Part shown: positions 1-55,593 of the stretch, in pieces
Numbering within the stretch: position 1 is the first letter of the stretch
Layout of the letters: each line of letters opens with the position of its first letter
Assembly: GCF_027579695.1 (NCBI RefSeq)
Contig: NC_083596.1
Location: forward strand, 17,862,255 to 17,926,254
Reading direction: 5' to 3'
DNA: 64,000 nucleotides
From: Neoarius graeffei
Lineage: Eukaryota > Chordata > Actinopteri > Siluriformes > Ariidae
Program-made: the position numbers and the translations under genes
The notes under the pieces: model-generated
What the model was told of the DNA's origin: nothing
The model's input: only the letters and a program-made list of their open reading frames with translations
Database searches by the model: none

Positions 1-379
1 TCGATGGTCCATGTTTTCTAAAGACAAGTACGATCAGCGTTGCTTCATCCAGCATCCAGAGTTTGGGCTTCAGAGGAGAAAACAAAGTCACCTACGAGTG
101 GAATCAAACTCTTCAACGTGCAGTTGAACGCATCACGACTTCTGATATCTTGAAAACATTTTGCCAGTTTTTCGAGATGCTTCATTATGCATTAAGAGGA
201 ATTATCAGAAACACCCTGTCCGATGTTCCCACTTACAACGTCAAACGATACAAAGCAACTCAGCCGAGTGGCGAAACATCTTCAGTCCCAGCCACCTCAA
301 TGTACTACTTCTATCCGTTCCAGAATGGTCTGGATATTCATGCAATTTGATAAAGCACGCCTAGAAGCCCTGAGGCGTA
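1..379 (-). other. DHX33 3' UTR or flank
   Basis: This stretch lies downstream of the DHX33 stop. No AATAAA is seen on the minus strand, so the 3' end is probably off the window edge or uses a variant signal. A 95-codon plus-strand frame here matches nothing I recognise. Confidence 0.4.
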
Positions 380-36689
<36,310 letters not shown>

Positions 36690-36799
36690 GATCCGGAAGA
36701 ACCGTCGAGCTGATATTAACCCACCCTACTCACACTTCACCTCCGACTCACTACCAAAACAATATAACAGTGTAAAGATATCTTCACCTCTGCGGTTGC

Positions 36800-36890
36800 T
36801 GATCTAATCTTAATAAAGAACTCGCCTCTCACATGGCTCGCGCTCCGACGTCGCATGAAATTGACGTAAGAGCGAGTGACGCATCGTTCA
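36800..36890 (-). promoter_or_regulatory. DHX33: DHX33 promoter region (repeated at 41.94 kb)
   Basis: Just upstream of the DHX33 start, CTCGCCTCTCACATGGCTCG and GACGTCGCATGAAATTGACG occur; the same ~85 bp is found at 41940-42025 in the same orientation. TGACGT-type motifs may be CREB/ATF sites. Confidence 0.45.
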
Positions 36891-36901
36891 CTGTGCAGTT
36901 G

Positions 36902-37160
36902 TTCAGGTTGATTTGATTTGATTTGATTTGATTCGATCATAATGTAAAATGAAGTGCAAAATACATTAAAATCAGGATTACACAAGAAAGCGCAAGCACT
37001 TATTTCCATTGTGGTCCCATTAAAACACGTAAAACAGCAATGGCAACGTTATGATTTGACTTAATATTGACTCACTGTACTATGTAAATGGTGAAAATAA
37101 TAATAATAATAACAACCACAAAATAAAATAATAATAATAATAATAATAAACTGACTTGAA
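36902..37160. repeat. Low-complexity intergenic sequence
   Basis: (GATTT)n near 36905-36932 and (AAT)n around 37080-37150. No gene is seen. Confidence 0.8.
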
Positions 37161-37639
37161 TTGACTAGACTAGTAGACAATGAAAATGCACTAGAATTTG
37201 ATTATAAAATTTGATTTCAAAAAGTATAACTAGTACCTATGGATAACAGTTATAAAGTAAAATGTTGTATATATTAATAGTAAATATTAAATAATGATTA
37301 GATGATAATAAAAATAATATGATAGCAAATAATAATAACATTAAGGGAAAAAAAATCAGGGTACGCAAGCTAAAAATCACATTTAACACTTATTATCTTC
37401 AATATCAAGACACTTTCTGACTTTCATCAACAGGTCCTCCTTTATTGGAAAATAATATTTAAGCATAATTTTACCCCTCATAATAGCCCAGTGTGGAATA
37501 AGAGGTATATATTGGTTAATAGAAAATCTATTTTTATTGAGGAATGGTTTTCCAAAGGTGTGTGGGCTATTGCTCACTTTATGAATGATGGACAGATTTT
37601 ACAACATGGTCATTTCTGTCAGAAATTTCAGATTCAATG

Positions 37640-38012
37640 TCTCATCTCATCTCATTATCTCAAGCCGTTTTATCCTTCTACAGGGTCGCAGGCAAGCTGG
37701 AGCCTATCCCAGCTGACTACGGGCGAAAGGCGGGGTACACCCTGGACAAGTCGCCAGGTCATCACAGGGCTGACACATAGACACAGACAACCATTCACAC
37801 TCACACCTACGGTCAATTTAGAGTCACCAGTTAACCTAACCTGCATGTCTTTGGACTGTGGGGGAAACCGGAGCACCCGGAAGAAACCCACGCGGACACG
37901 GGGAGAACATGCAAACTCCGCACAGAAAGGCCCTCGCCGGCCCCGGGGCTCGAACCCAGGACCTTCTTGCTGTGAGGCGACAGCGCTAACCACTACACCA
38001 CCGTGCCGCCCC
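37640..38012 (-). mobile_element. SINE of the 370-bp family with visible empty site
   Basis: Target duplication AGATTCAATG flanks it; the duplicated copy of the host LINE at 39.45 kb has the uninterrupted sequence. Confidence 0.9.
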
Positions 38013-38291
38013 AGATTCAATGTACAAAAAGAAAATACAACCAAATCGTAAAGGCTATTCCTGTACCAATCCGAACTATGGTGGAACAGGATATGGTGTA
38101 CTCTGACATCTCTCCTAGACTGAGACAACTTTGGATTGAAGGTGTCGAATTTTGTAATAAAAAGTGCGATAACAAATTTTTAAGACGTTCCTTACAAAAT
38201 AATTGCTTTCCTAATTCTGTCAAAAGAGATTACATATTAAAAGATTTTGAAGCAGTAGAAATTAAAAAGATTAGAACTAAATATCTCTCCC

Positions 38292-39053
38292 CTTACGAAA
38301 ATCTACCATGGTTTACTATGGTTTTACCATGGTTTTTATGTAGTAACCATGATTCTACCATGGTATCTCATGGTTATTCTAAGTACTATGAACCAACCAT
38401 AGTATTACTATGGTTCATCCATGGTAGTAACCATGGTTCTACTATGGTATTTCATGGTGATTCTAAGTACTATGAACCAACCATAGCATTACTGTGGTTT
38501 ATCCATAGTACAGCAGTAGCTGTGGTAGCATCATAGTTGTATGTGTAATAGGTCATAGTAACTACGAAATTAGTTTAAAAAGGGATAGTATGGTTTTTAA
38601 AAGGATGCACTAACTGTAGTATTACCATGCTTTCGTCCAACAGTCAATGCTGTAGAGAAGGATCTCGATTAACAGCCCAGATACATTAACATTTACTTAG
38701 AACCTAAAAATTTAAGTGAACATTGAGGTAAAATGCATGTAGTACATCCTAAACAACAACAATAATAATACACTCTAAAAATACTGAGTCAAGAATAACT
38801 CAACTTTAACCCAACCACTGGGCTAATATTGCACGAACTCAACACTAGGTTATCTTAGCCCAAACAATTGGGTTGAAACGATTGGGTGCAAATATTATAC
38901 CATAGTGAAACCATGGATAAATCATGGTTAAACCATAGTCATGAACCATGGTTTTCATGGTTACCCAAAAAACCATGAAAACCATGAATAACTATAAACC
39001 ATGGTAAAACCATGGTTAGTTTTCATAGTAAAACCATGGTTAATTTTTGTAAG
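38292..39053. mobile_element. CATGGT-rich MITE, copy 1
   Basis: Ends CCTTACGAAAATCTACCATG and the inverse TTAATTTTTGTAAGG. The interior is built from many short palindromes ACCATGGT, CCATAGTA and CATGGTTA. Inserted in the L1-type LINE, whose frame resumes after the second copy. Confidence 0.72.
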
Positions 39054-39725
39054 GGTATGGATAACAATTATAAAGTAAAATGTTGTATATATTAATAGTA
39101 AATATTAAATAATGATTAGATGATAATAAAAATAATATGATAGCAAATAATAATAACATTAAGGGAAAAAATCAGGGTACGCAAGCTAAAAATCACATTT
39201 AACACTTATTATCTTCAATATCAAGACACTTTCTGACTTTCATCAACAGGTCCTCCTTTATTGGAAAATAAATATTTAAGCATAATTTTACCCCTCATAA
39301 TAGCCCAGTGTGGAATAATAGGTATATATTGGTTAATAGAAAATCTATTTTTATTGAGGAATGGTTTTCCAAAGGTGTGTGGGCTATTGCTCACTTTATG
39401 AATGATGGACAGATTTTACAACATGGTCATTTCTGTCAGAAATTTCAGATTCAATGTACAAAAAGAAAATACAACCAAATCGTAAAGGCTATTCCTGTAC
39501 CAATCCGAACTATGGTGGAACAGGATATGGTGTACTCTGACATCTCTCCTAGACTGAGACAACTTTGGATTGAAGGTGTCGAATTTTGTAATAAAAAGTG
39601 CGATAACAAATTTTTAAGACATTCCTTACAAAATAATTGCTTTCCTAATTCTGTCAAAAGAGATTACATATTAAAAGATTTTGAAACAGTAGAAATTAAA
39701 AAGATTAGAACTAGATATCTCTCCC

Positions 39726-40285
39726 CTTACGAAAATCTACCATGGTTTACTATGGTTTTACCATGGTTTTTATGTAGTGACCATGATTCTACCATGGTAT
39801 CTCATGATTATTCTAAGTACTATGAACCAACCATAGCATTACTATGGTTCATCCATGGTAGTAACCATGGTTCTACTATGGTATTTCATGGTGATTCTAA
39901 GTACTATGAACCAACCATAGCATTACTGTGGTTTATCCATAATACTGCAGTAGCTGTGGTAGCATCATAGTTGTATGTGTAATAGGTCATAGTAACTATG
40001 AAATTAGTGTAAAAAGGGATAGTATGGTTTTTAAAAGGATGCACTAACTGTAGTATTACCATGCTTTCGTCCAACAGTCAATGCTGTAGAGAAGGATCTC
40101 GATTAACAGCCCAGATACATTAACATTTACTTAGAACCTAAAAATTTAAGTGAACATTGAGGTAAAATGCACCATGGTTTTCATGGTTACCCAAAAAAAC
40201 CATGAAAACCATGAATAACTATAAACCATAGTAAAACCATGGTTAGTTTTCATAGTAAAACCATGGTTAATTTTTGTAAGGGTCC
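39726..40285. mobile_element. CATGGT-rich MITE, copy 2
   Basis: Same element in the second tandem unit, with an internal loss of about 150 bp. Confidence 0.72.
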
Positions 40286-40327
40286 TTTCTAATTCCCTTC
40301 AAAGCGAAAGAAATATAGTTCAAAATT

Positions 40328-40777
40328 TTGAATAGAATTTACCCAACCAAAGAATTTCTTAAGAAGAAATTTAAATTTGAAACTGGTAAATGTGTGTTTT
40401 GTGAAACAGAGGAGGAGGATTTGGAACATCTTTTCTTTCTATGTGATTTAATACAAAGATTTTGGATTGATTTTCAGGCTTGGCTACAGTCTAGGGGGAT
40501 TCAGTTTGCCCCTTTATCCATTAAAGAAATTAAATTTGGAGTGTTTTTAAATAATAACAAAATTGAATATGGTATTAATAATTTACTACTTTTAGGTAAA
40601 CACTTTATTCACAAATGTCGTTTTTTTTAAACTAAACCTGATGTTACACACTGGAAGAATGACCTCAAGCTTTTTGTCAAATCTTTAAAGTTAGTTGAAA
40701 ATAAGGATGTTGGTTATTTTATATCCTTTTTGGATGACTTATTTACTCGATTAACATATGTAAAGATAGTTAAGTAG
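40328..40777 (+). pseudogene. L1/Tx1-type LINE C-terminal end
   Basis: Encodes MNRIYPTKEFLKKKFKFETG, CVFCETEEEDLEHLFFLC and, after one stop at 40628, a terminal part ending in RLTYVKIVK. The zinc-finger-like Cys-x2-Cys-x7-His-x4-Cys pattern is visible. Confidence 0.75.
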
Positions 40778-40899
40778 CCCCTTTCTTGTTCATATTTTTG
40801 ACTTTATTGCTATGTGTGTGTTTTACTACTTTGATGTTTTTGGATCTGTATATATATATGGTGCTCTATTTGTTTGTATTTTGAATGTTTTGGGAAATA

Positions 40900-41637
40900 A
40901 AAGGGAAAAAAATCTTCAATATCAAAAGGCTTGACTAAATAAACTTGGTTGTTTATTGTAGCCCTGTGATAGCTCTATTTACCATGCAAAAAAAAAAAAA
41001 AATGTGGTGATGACGTTATTTTTGGTGAATGTATGGCAGTGTGTGTCATATTTAGCAAAATTACTCGTGTCATTTAGAAAAAGTGCTTTTTTGACCACAG
41101 GTAGCTCCAAAAGGGATGCACTTAAATTGTTCTTTATACCATAAAACAAATATTTGGTTCCATATCATTGGAAACATAGTTAAGTTTTAATGTTGAACGC
41201 CAGTAAGTTTTCAGACTATTTTGATCAAATTAGTATGCAATTGTGTCAAAAAAAAGTCCTCTCCGAGACAGCTAATTTTTCAATATAAAGTAACATATCT
41301 AAAATGATTATTTTCATCCTAAAATGTGGTCAAGATATTGCGACATAAATATTAGAGACAACTAACACAAAGCTTACAGCCTTATATTTAAAAGCACTAT
41401 GGAAGTAGTGGATTCTGAATTGTCAAAAAAAAAAGTCCTCTCCGAGAATCACTTCATTTGTTTCTCCCATCTTATAGCAGATTACACAAAACTACCATAC
41501 ACATATGTCAAAAAATTACCTGAAATCTGTTCTTTAACTTGTCCTTCACTTAAAAACTGGTACAAGAACCAGTTTGAATCAATTTGAATTTTGGACCCCT
41601 GTGACACAAACTTTGTACCCTGATTGTAAAACAACCC
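40900..41637. mobile_element. DNA element D copy 2, right part
   Basis: Continues CTTCAATATCAAAAGGCTTG to the end CCCTGATTGTAAAACAACCC. Its left end is at 37357/39171, before the LINE. Confidence 0.75.
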
Positions 41638-42793
41638 TTAATCTAAAGACAATCAAAAGAATGACAGACTTTTATGTGTCCTTCACACAGTATGGAAAGA
41701 ATGATTGTTCCCTTCCTCTCACTGTATTGTGTAGTATTATATAATGTGATATAGTATGTATATGTATTACTTATTGTCTTTAATTTATTCTATTTATTTT
41801 TCCCTTAGATTATTATTTATTGTTTTTCTTTTGCTGCTGTCTGTTTGTCTATGCCTAGTTATTTGTGTCAGTGTCATTGTTGTAATTACTGTTATTGCAT
41901 AAATAAATTAAAAAAATATATATGCAGTTGTTAATCTAATCTTAAAAAAAAACCCTCGCCTCTCACATGGCTCGCGCTACGACGTCGCATGAAATTGACG
42001 TAAGAGCCAGTGATGATTCGTTCACTAAGGAGTCGACTCTTTGAGTCGATTTGAAAGGGTGAGAGTCGACTTGTTTGGTGTTTTTACGTGAAGTCTATCC
42101 AGTGTGAGAAAGGATGATAGAAATTAATGGGAAAAGGACGACTGGATACATGGAAATTAATGGGAAAAGGATGACTGGATACATGGAAATGAATCTTCTC
42201 AACGAAGTAGACACAATAACAACATGAATGCAGGTCGTGCTTATTTTGTTTGATTTTTTTCATTAGAAGATAAAATTATATTCCATGGGACAAAACAGCC
42301 ATGGTTTTACAAGATAAGAATAATATCCGGTCAAAATATCGCACATTTTGTCTGTTTAGAGAAATAAAATAACAAACGAGCAACTTGGGAACCGAAAGAG
42401 TCGGCTCTTAATTAATGAATCGAATGATTCTGTGAATCTAAATAAATAAATTCCAGGGTGCGTCCCAAATCGAGTAGCGTCTATACAAGGGCCATATGGA
42501 GCTTATCCTGGGAAAACTGAACTACAATCTATCGCACTATACTATTTATATTTATTTGTTAGTTTTGCCCTTAAAATAAATAAATTTAATTAAAAAACAA
42601 CAGCAACAACAACTGTGATAGGGTTCTTGATGTGATCTTTCTGTGGTACTCAGCTACATGGTGCTACTCTTGGGTGCATTATAATACTATTGTATCTTGC
42701 TTTTTATATCCATGTTTATCCAGCAAATTTTTTTTGTGCTATTAAAGTTTTTTTTAATGATAATAATAATAATAATAATTATTATTATTATAG
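41638..42793. other. Intergenic, AT-rich, no gene seen
   Basis: Contains the second copy of the DHX33 promoter segment, a paired GAGTCGACTC/AGTCGAC region near 42030 and a duplicated GGAAATTAATGGGAAAAGGA near 42120. No supported coding sequence. Confidence 0.5.
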
Positions 42794-43144
42794 GGGCGGC
42801 ACGGTGGTGTAGTGGTTAGCGCTGTCGCCTCACAGCAAGAAGGTCCTGGGTTCGAGCCCCGGGGCCGGCGAGGGCCTTTCTGTGTGGAGTTTGCATGTTC
42901 TCCCCGTGTCCGCGTGGGTTTCCTCCGGGTGCTCCGGTTTCCCCCACAGTCCAAAGACATGCAGGTTAGGTTAACTGGTGACTCTAAATTGACCGTAGGT
43001 GTGAATGGTTGTCTGTGTCTATGTGTCGGCCCTGTGATGACCTGGCGACTTGTCCAGGGTGTACCCCGCCCTTCGCCCGTAGTCAGCTGGGATAGGCTCC
43101 AGCTTGCCTGCGACCCTGTAGAAGGATAAAGCGGCTAGAGATAA
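42794..43144 (+). mobile_element. SINE of the 370-bp family
   Basis: Near full-length copy inserted in an (AAT)n tract. Confidence 0.85.
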
Positions 43145-44487
43145 TATTATTATTCTACTCAGTGCCATTTGTACAAATTTATTATTGATAATTCCATTAT
43201 TAAACAGTCAACATGGTGCCATCCTGGATCTTTTCAAAGGACCATAATGGAAATAAGTGTTTTACACTTAGGTTTCGTTTCATGTATTTAGTTCAATTGT
43301 AAATTAGTATATTGTCCTATTTGTATGTAATTTTACCTTAATATATCTGGGTCTGTCTCAGAAACTGGGTGCTGTGGGGGTCCCCCACTCAATATACTCA
43401 CAGTCAATAAACTATACGGTTTTGAATGGTGATGTTGGTTTTAATTTGAAATAAAAAGATGAAAGAAATACAGATAAAACTAAATCTTTGATGTGAATAC
43501 TCTATTCAGAATTTGGCAAAAATTCTGCAAATTTGTGGAAAAATGGCGGCTTGATCCGGGACATGATAAACGGTTGACTGCATCGCATTCCCTTAAAAAG
43601 GTTGTAGTCCACTGAAAAGTCTACAGTTATCACTAATTGTATTTTAAGTTGCAACTTTATACACCTAAGGATTGGTGCGCTCACAGAATAATCCTAACCG
43701 TAATAAAACATCATGCGAAATATTTGATCACCGTTGTGACTCCATTTTCCGCAGACCCAAACCCAATATGATCATGTGTTTTGATCTAAACGGAAAGCCT
43801 CAGGGTCAAGGTCACTACCTCACCAAAAGTAGGAACTTAAAATCACTACGCCATATAAAAATTTAGTTATAAATCTGCGATTTTGTTTTTTAAAACGAAA
43901 GCTGAAAGTTAGGTATAGAATATGTTTCTTACAGAATATGTTACGATGGTAGCTGCTCTTGTATGAATTTCTGAGCTATAAAATGAGTTGTGGTCTATTT
44001 TTTACCGTAGCGTGTTATTTGTGTGCGGGGAAGGACACACATTAACAATTTGCATGTATAGAATGGAATTTTCCACTCCAACAGTTAGAAGTTGATCGTG
44101 CTTCCATTTGCGGCCTCTCTGTTACGCGAGTGATCTGTTCGGACGTTATCGCTGAAAAGGTGAGTTTTGACAGTTTTATTTTGTTTTAGTCTTGCAGTAT
44201 AAGGCAATAGAATGTTTCTTTTTCATCTTACTTTCATATTTCATAGTGTTTGCGTATTTTTGGCCAATATTTTGCAACCATGGTCAATTTAGATCGACCT
44301 TTTGATAGAATCTACGGCCAGTCATTTTGCCCCGCCCCCGCCTCACGCTCCGTCCGGTGCGGTAGTGATGTCCCATTGCTTGCGCGCCGCAGCAGAGACC
44401 CGCGCGACCTTCAGCCGGTACAGTCGCTGTTCTTTTACCACCGCCGTTATTCTCATTTTTCCATTGTGTCCTATTTTGCCATATCAA
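43145..44487. other. Intergenic, no gene recognised
   Basis: Frames of 60-90 codons occur but none resembles a known protein. A CpG-rich patch at 44330-44430 may be part of a mobile element promoter. Confidence 0.4.
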
Positions 44488-44568
44488 ATACCCAAAATGT
44501 ATCATCATTCATATTTAAGTGAAAAATCAATTCAGTTAAATATGAATAACATGATACATTTTGGGTAG
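44488..44568. repeat. Imperfect inverted repeat
   Basis: ACCCAAAATGTATCATCATT pairs with its inverse ending ACATTTTGGGT, about 30-bp arms. It adjoins an RTE fragment. Confidence 0.7.
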
Positions 44569-45232
44569 TTGCAAAACAGAATACATGTGCATCAATGAGA
44601 ATGGGGATGAGAGTGTAGTGAAGATGCAAGGAGCAGATGTAAAGAAAGTTGGTGAATTCAAGTCCCTGGGGTCAACTGTGCAGGAAAATGGCGGCTGCGA
44701 TAGTGAGGTGAGAGAGAGTGCAGGCAGGATGGAGAAGGATTTCGGGAGTCATTTGTGATAGGAAAGTCCCAGCAAAAGTGAAAGGTAAGATGTATAAGAC
44801 AGTAGTGAGACCAGCTGTGATGTATGGATTGGAGACCGAACCCTTAACGAAGAGACAGGAGGCAAAATTGGAGGTGGCGGAGTTGAGGATGTTAAGGTTT
44901 GCGATGGGAGTGACAAGGTTGGACAGGATAAGGAACGAGCACATCAGCGGGACAGCACATGTGGAGAGCTTGGGAATTAAACTAAGAGAGACGAGACTGA
45001 GATGGTATGGGCACATCCTGAGAAGAGATGTTGGAAGGAGAATGTTGAGGATGGAGCTGCCAGGCACATGAAAACAAGGAAGGCCAAAGAGGAGATACAT
45101 GGATGTGGTGAGAGAGGACATGAAAGTGGCAGGTGTGGTAGAGAAGGATGCGGAAGACAGGGAGCAATGGAGACGAAAGATCCGCTGTGGCGACCCCTAA
45201 TCGGGAGTAGCCAGAAGAAGAAGAAGTGAATA
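44569..45232 (+). pseudogene. RTE-type LINE 3' fragment
   Basis: Reads ECMCINENGDESVVKMQG (first residue altered), MYKTVVRPAVMYGLE, LRMLRFAMGVTRLDRIRNEH and RWYGHILRRDVGRRMLRM, the usual RTE C-terminus, with one frameshift near 44740. Nearly identical to the 33 kb copy. ATCAATTCAGT flanks it loosely. Confidence 0.85.
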
Positions 45233-45329
45233 ATCAATTCAGTCATCATAACTTGGCATTTTTAACCCAAGCAATCAAAAAGAGGAAATGTATTCAATAT
45301 TTTCATTCATCTGAAGAAGAAGAAACCTT

Positions 45330-45656
45330 CATTTGTTACATGCACACTTCAAGCACAGTGAAATTCATCCTCTGCATTTAACCCATCTGAAGCAGTGAAC
45401 ACATGTGCACACACCCAAAGCAGTGGGCAGCCACACTAGAGCAGTCAGGGGTCAGGTACCTTGCTCAAGGGCACTTCAGCTCAAGGCTGCCCCACGGCAA
45501 CCTAACCGCATGTCTTTTGGACTGTGGGGGAAACCGGAGCACCCGGAGGAAACCTACGCAGACACGGGGAGAACATGCAAACTCCACACACAAAGGCTGT
45601 CGCCTTTCTGGCTGTGAGGCAACCGTGCTAACCACTACACCACCGTGCCACCCGTC
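45330..45656 (-). mobile_element. Related SINE with a different 3' half
   Basis: Shares the tRNA-like head and body with the 370-bp SINE, but its other half reads CTGCATTTAACCCATCTGAA and CAGTGGGCAGCC. The same chimeric type occurs at 59.0 and 63.6 kb. Confidence 0.7.
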
Positions 45657-45685
45657 TTCATCTGTGAAGGACGGGCTTTAATTCT

Positions 45686-46775
45686 TCATCTCATCTCATT
45701 ATCTCTGGTCGCTTAATCCTGTTCTACAGGGTCGCAGGCAAGCTGGAGCCTATCCCAGTTGAGTATGGGCAAGAGGCAGGGTACACCCTGGACAAGTCGC
45801 CAGGTCATCACAGGGCTGACACATAGACACAGACAACCATTCACACTCACATTCACACCTACGGTCAATTTAGAGTCACCAGTTAACCTAACCTGCATGT
45901 CTTTGGACTGTGGGGGAAACCGGAGCACCCGGAGGAAACCCACGTGGACACTCCACACAGAAAGGCCCTCGCCTTTCTGGATGTGAGGCAACCGTGCTGC
46001 CCATCTTCATCTGTGAAGGAGGGGCTTTAATTCTTCATCTCATCTCACTATCTCATCTCATCTCATTATCTCTAGCCGCTTTATCCTGTTCTACAGGGTC
46101 GCAGGCAAGCTGGAGTCTATCCCAGCTGACTACGGGCGAAAGGCGGGGTACACCCTGGACAAGTCGCCAGGTCATCACAGGGCTGACACATAGACACAGA
46201 CAACCATTCACACCTACGGCCAATTTAGAGTCACCAGTTAACCTAACCTGCATGTCTTTGGACTGTGGGGGAAACCGGAGGAAACCCACGCGGACACGGG
46301 GAGAACATGCAAACTCCGCACAGAAAGGCCCTCGCCTTTCTGGATGTGAGGCAACCGTGCTGCCCATCTTCATCTGTGAAGGAGGGGCTTTAATTCTTCA
46401 TCTCATCTCATTATCTCTAGCCGCTTTATCCTGTTCTACAGGGTCGCAGGCAAGCTGGAGCCTATCCCAGCTGACTATGGGCGAAAGGCGGGGTACACCC
46501 TGGACAAGTCGCCAGGTCATCATAGGGCTGACACATAGACACAGACAACCATTCACACTCACATTCACACCTACGGTCAATTTAGAGTCACCAGTTAACC
46601 TAACCTGCATGTCTTTGGACTGTGGGGGAAACCGGAGCACCCGGAGGAAACCCACGCGGACACGGGGAGAACATGCAAACTCCGCACAGAAAGGTCCTCG
46701 CCGGCCCCGGGGCTCGAACCCGGACCTTCTTGCTGTGAGGCGACAGCACTAACCACTACACCACCGTGCCGCCCG
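45686..46775 (-). repeat. Tandem array of three partial 370-bp SINEs
   Basis: Three SINE bodies in the same direction are separated by a shared spacer (CATCTTCATCTGTGAAGGA, GGGGCTTTAATTCTTCATCT). Two lack the tRNA head and end at the same CGCCTTTCTGGATGTGAGG junction; the third has a full head. Confidence 0.8.
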
Positions 46776-47084
46776 CATTTGAATTGTAATAAAAAAAATT
46801 TCCACAGTGGAGGCCAGATAAAGCAAGATACTATTTTTATTCTTATTAAACATGACAAAAGAAACATTGAGTGTTAGGTAAATGCAAAAAAAAAAAAGTA
46901 AAATTAGAAAATGTATTTTTTTGACCATGAGACCAGTTTCTGAGACAGACCCAGATTTGAAATATGTAAAATGGCGCATGTGTTGAATGCGCAGTCGTAG
47001 TATAGAGTTGTGGGCGGGACATAGTGAGTGAGTGACAGCAATATTGATCAATCAGCTCACAGGACTCGTTCTATAATACCGCCT

Positions 47085-55116
<8,032 letters not shown>

Positions 55117-55244
55117 AACTGAAACTGATGTGTGTGGGTTTTTTTTTTTTTTTAAATAAATGTATGGTATAAAGTGCTTCTGTAACTTTTTGCTGATATA
55201 ATTCTGGCTGTAAATGAATTATAAAAAGTGAAGTGGCGCAGAGG

Positions 55245-55541
55245 GTGCTGGTTAGATGTGCTTTCTGGTTGCGCATGCGCAGTGCGGATCTATGGCTAGC
55301 AGGGTGGGTGGAATTATAAACCACAGCTAGCTAGCAGCAGGCTAACAGCCTTGAAGCGCAGACAGCAGCCGCATGTCTCCTGGGCGTGAACCGCTGTCGA
55401 AAGTGTCACAAATACCCGCCGGCTAAGAGGAGACGGTCTCTGGAGAAAGTTTACATCCTCTCGGCCGGGGGGAAGGACGGACGGATACAACCGGCGCGCA
55501 CACACACTGTGTACTGAAACGGGAAGCGGCTGAGCAGTGCC
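55245..55541 (+). promoter_or_regulatory. RAB35: RAB35 promoter and 5' UTR, CpG-rich
   Basis: The short gap between the RPLP0 poly(A) signals and the RAB35 ATG is rich in CpG compared with its surroundings and carries a GCGCATGCGC palindrome near 55274, resembling an NRF1 site. No TATA box is obvious. Confidence 0.5.
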
Positions 55542-55593
55542 ATGGCGCGGGACTATGATTACCTCTTCAAGCTGCTCATTATCGGCGACAGCG
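55542..55593 (+). CDS. RAB35: RAB35 first coding exon (partial gene)
   Basis: Encodes MARDYDYLFKLLIIGDS plus the first base of Gly, ending at donor GTAAGG inside the P-loop (GDSGVGKS). This matches Rab35 (human MARDYDHLFKLL); Rab1/8/10 starts differ. Rab35 is a small GTPase of endosome recycling and the plasma membrane. The remaining exons are not found to the window end, so intron 1 exceeds 8.4 kb. The gene follows RPLP0 in the same direction, as in other vertebrates where RPLP0 and RAB35 are near neighbours. Confidence 0.87.

Larger units (their letters stand above)
37229..40285. repeat. Tandem duplication (units 37229-39053 and 39054-40285)
   Basis: Two direct copies share flank, left end of element D, LINE and CATGGT element in the same order. 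Unit 1 alone has a SINE; unit 2 lacks about 150 bp of the CATGGT element. The junction shows TATGGATAAC at both breakpoints. Confidence 0.85.
37385..40905 (+). mobile_element. L1/Tx1-type LINE, 5'-truncated, partly duplicated
   Basis: Reads FIEEWFSKGVWAIAHFMNDG, QNNCFPNSVKRDYILKDFE and later KCVFCETEEEDLEHLFFLC, the C-terminal region of L1-like proteins with its Cys-His finger. ATCTTCAATATCAA flanks it on both sides and the tail is A-rich, so it inserted in element D copy 2. Confidence 0.78.
43347..46953. repeat. Distant inverted repeat pair, possible DNA element ends
   Basis: A 24-bp sequence containing CTGGGTCTGTCTCAGAAACT at 43.35 kb recurs exactly inverted at 46.93 kb. The space holds unique-looking sequence, an RTE fragment and SINEs, which could be later insertions. 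Confidence 0.45.

Noticed and set aside
63-350. A 95-codon plus-strand frame
   Set aside because: No recognised similarity, and it overlaps the expected DHX33 3' UTR.
45910-46752. A 280-codon open frame
   Set aside because: It runs through the tandem SINE array and repeats the same SINE peptide three times.
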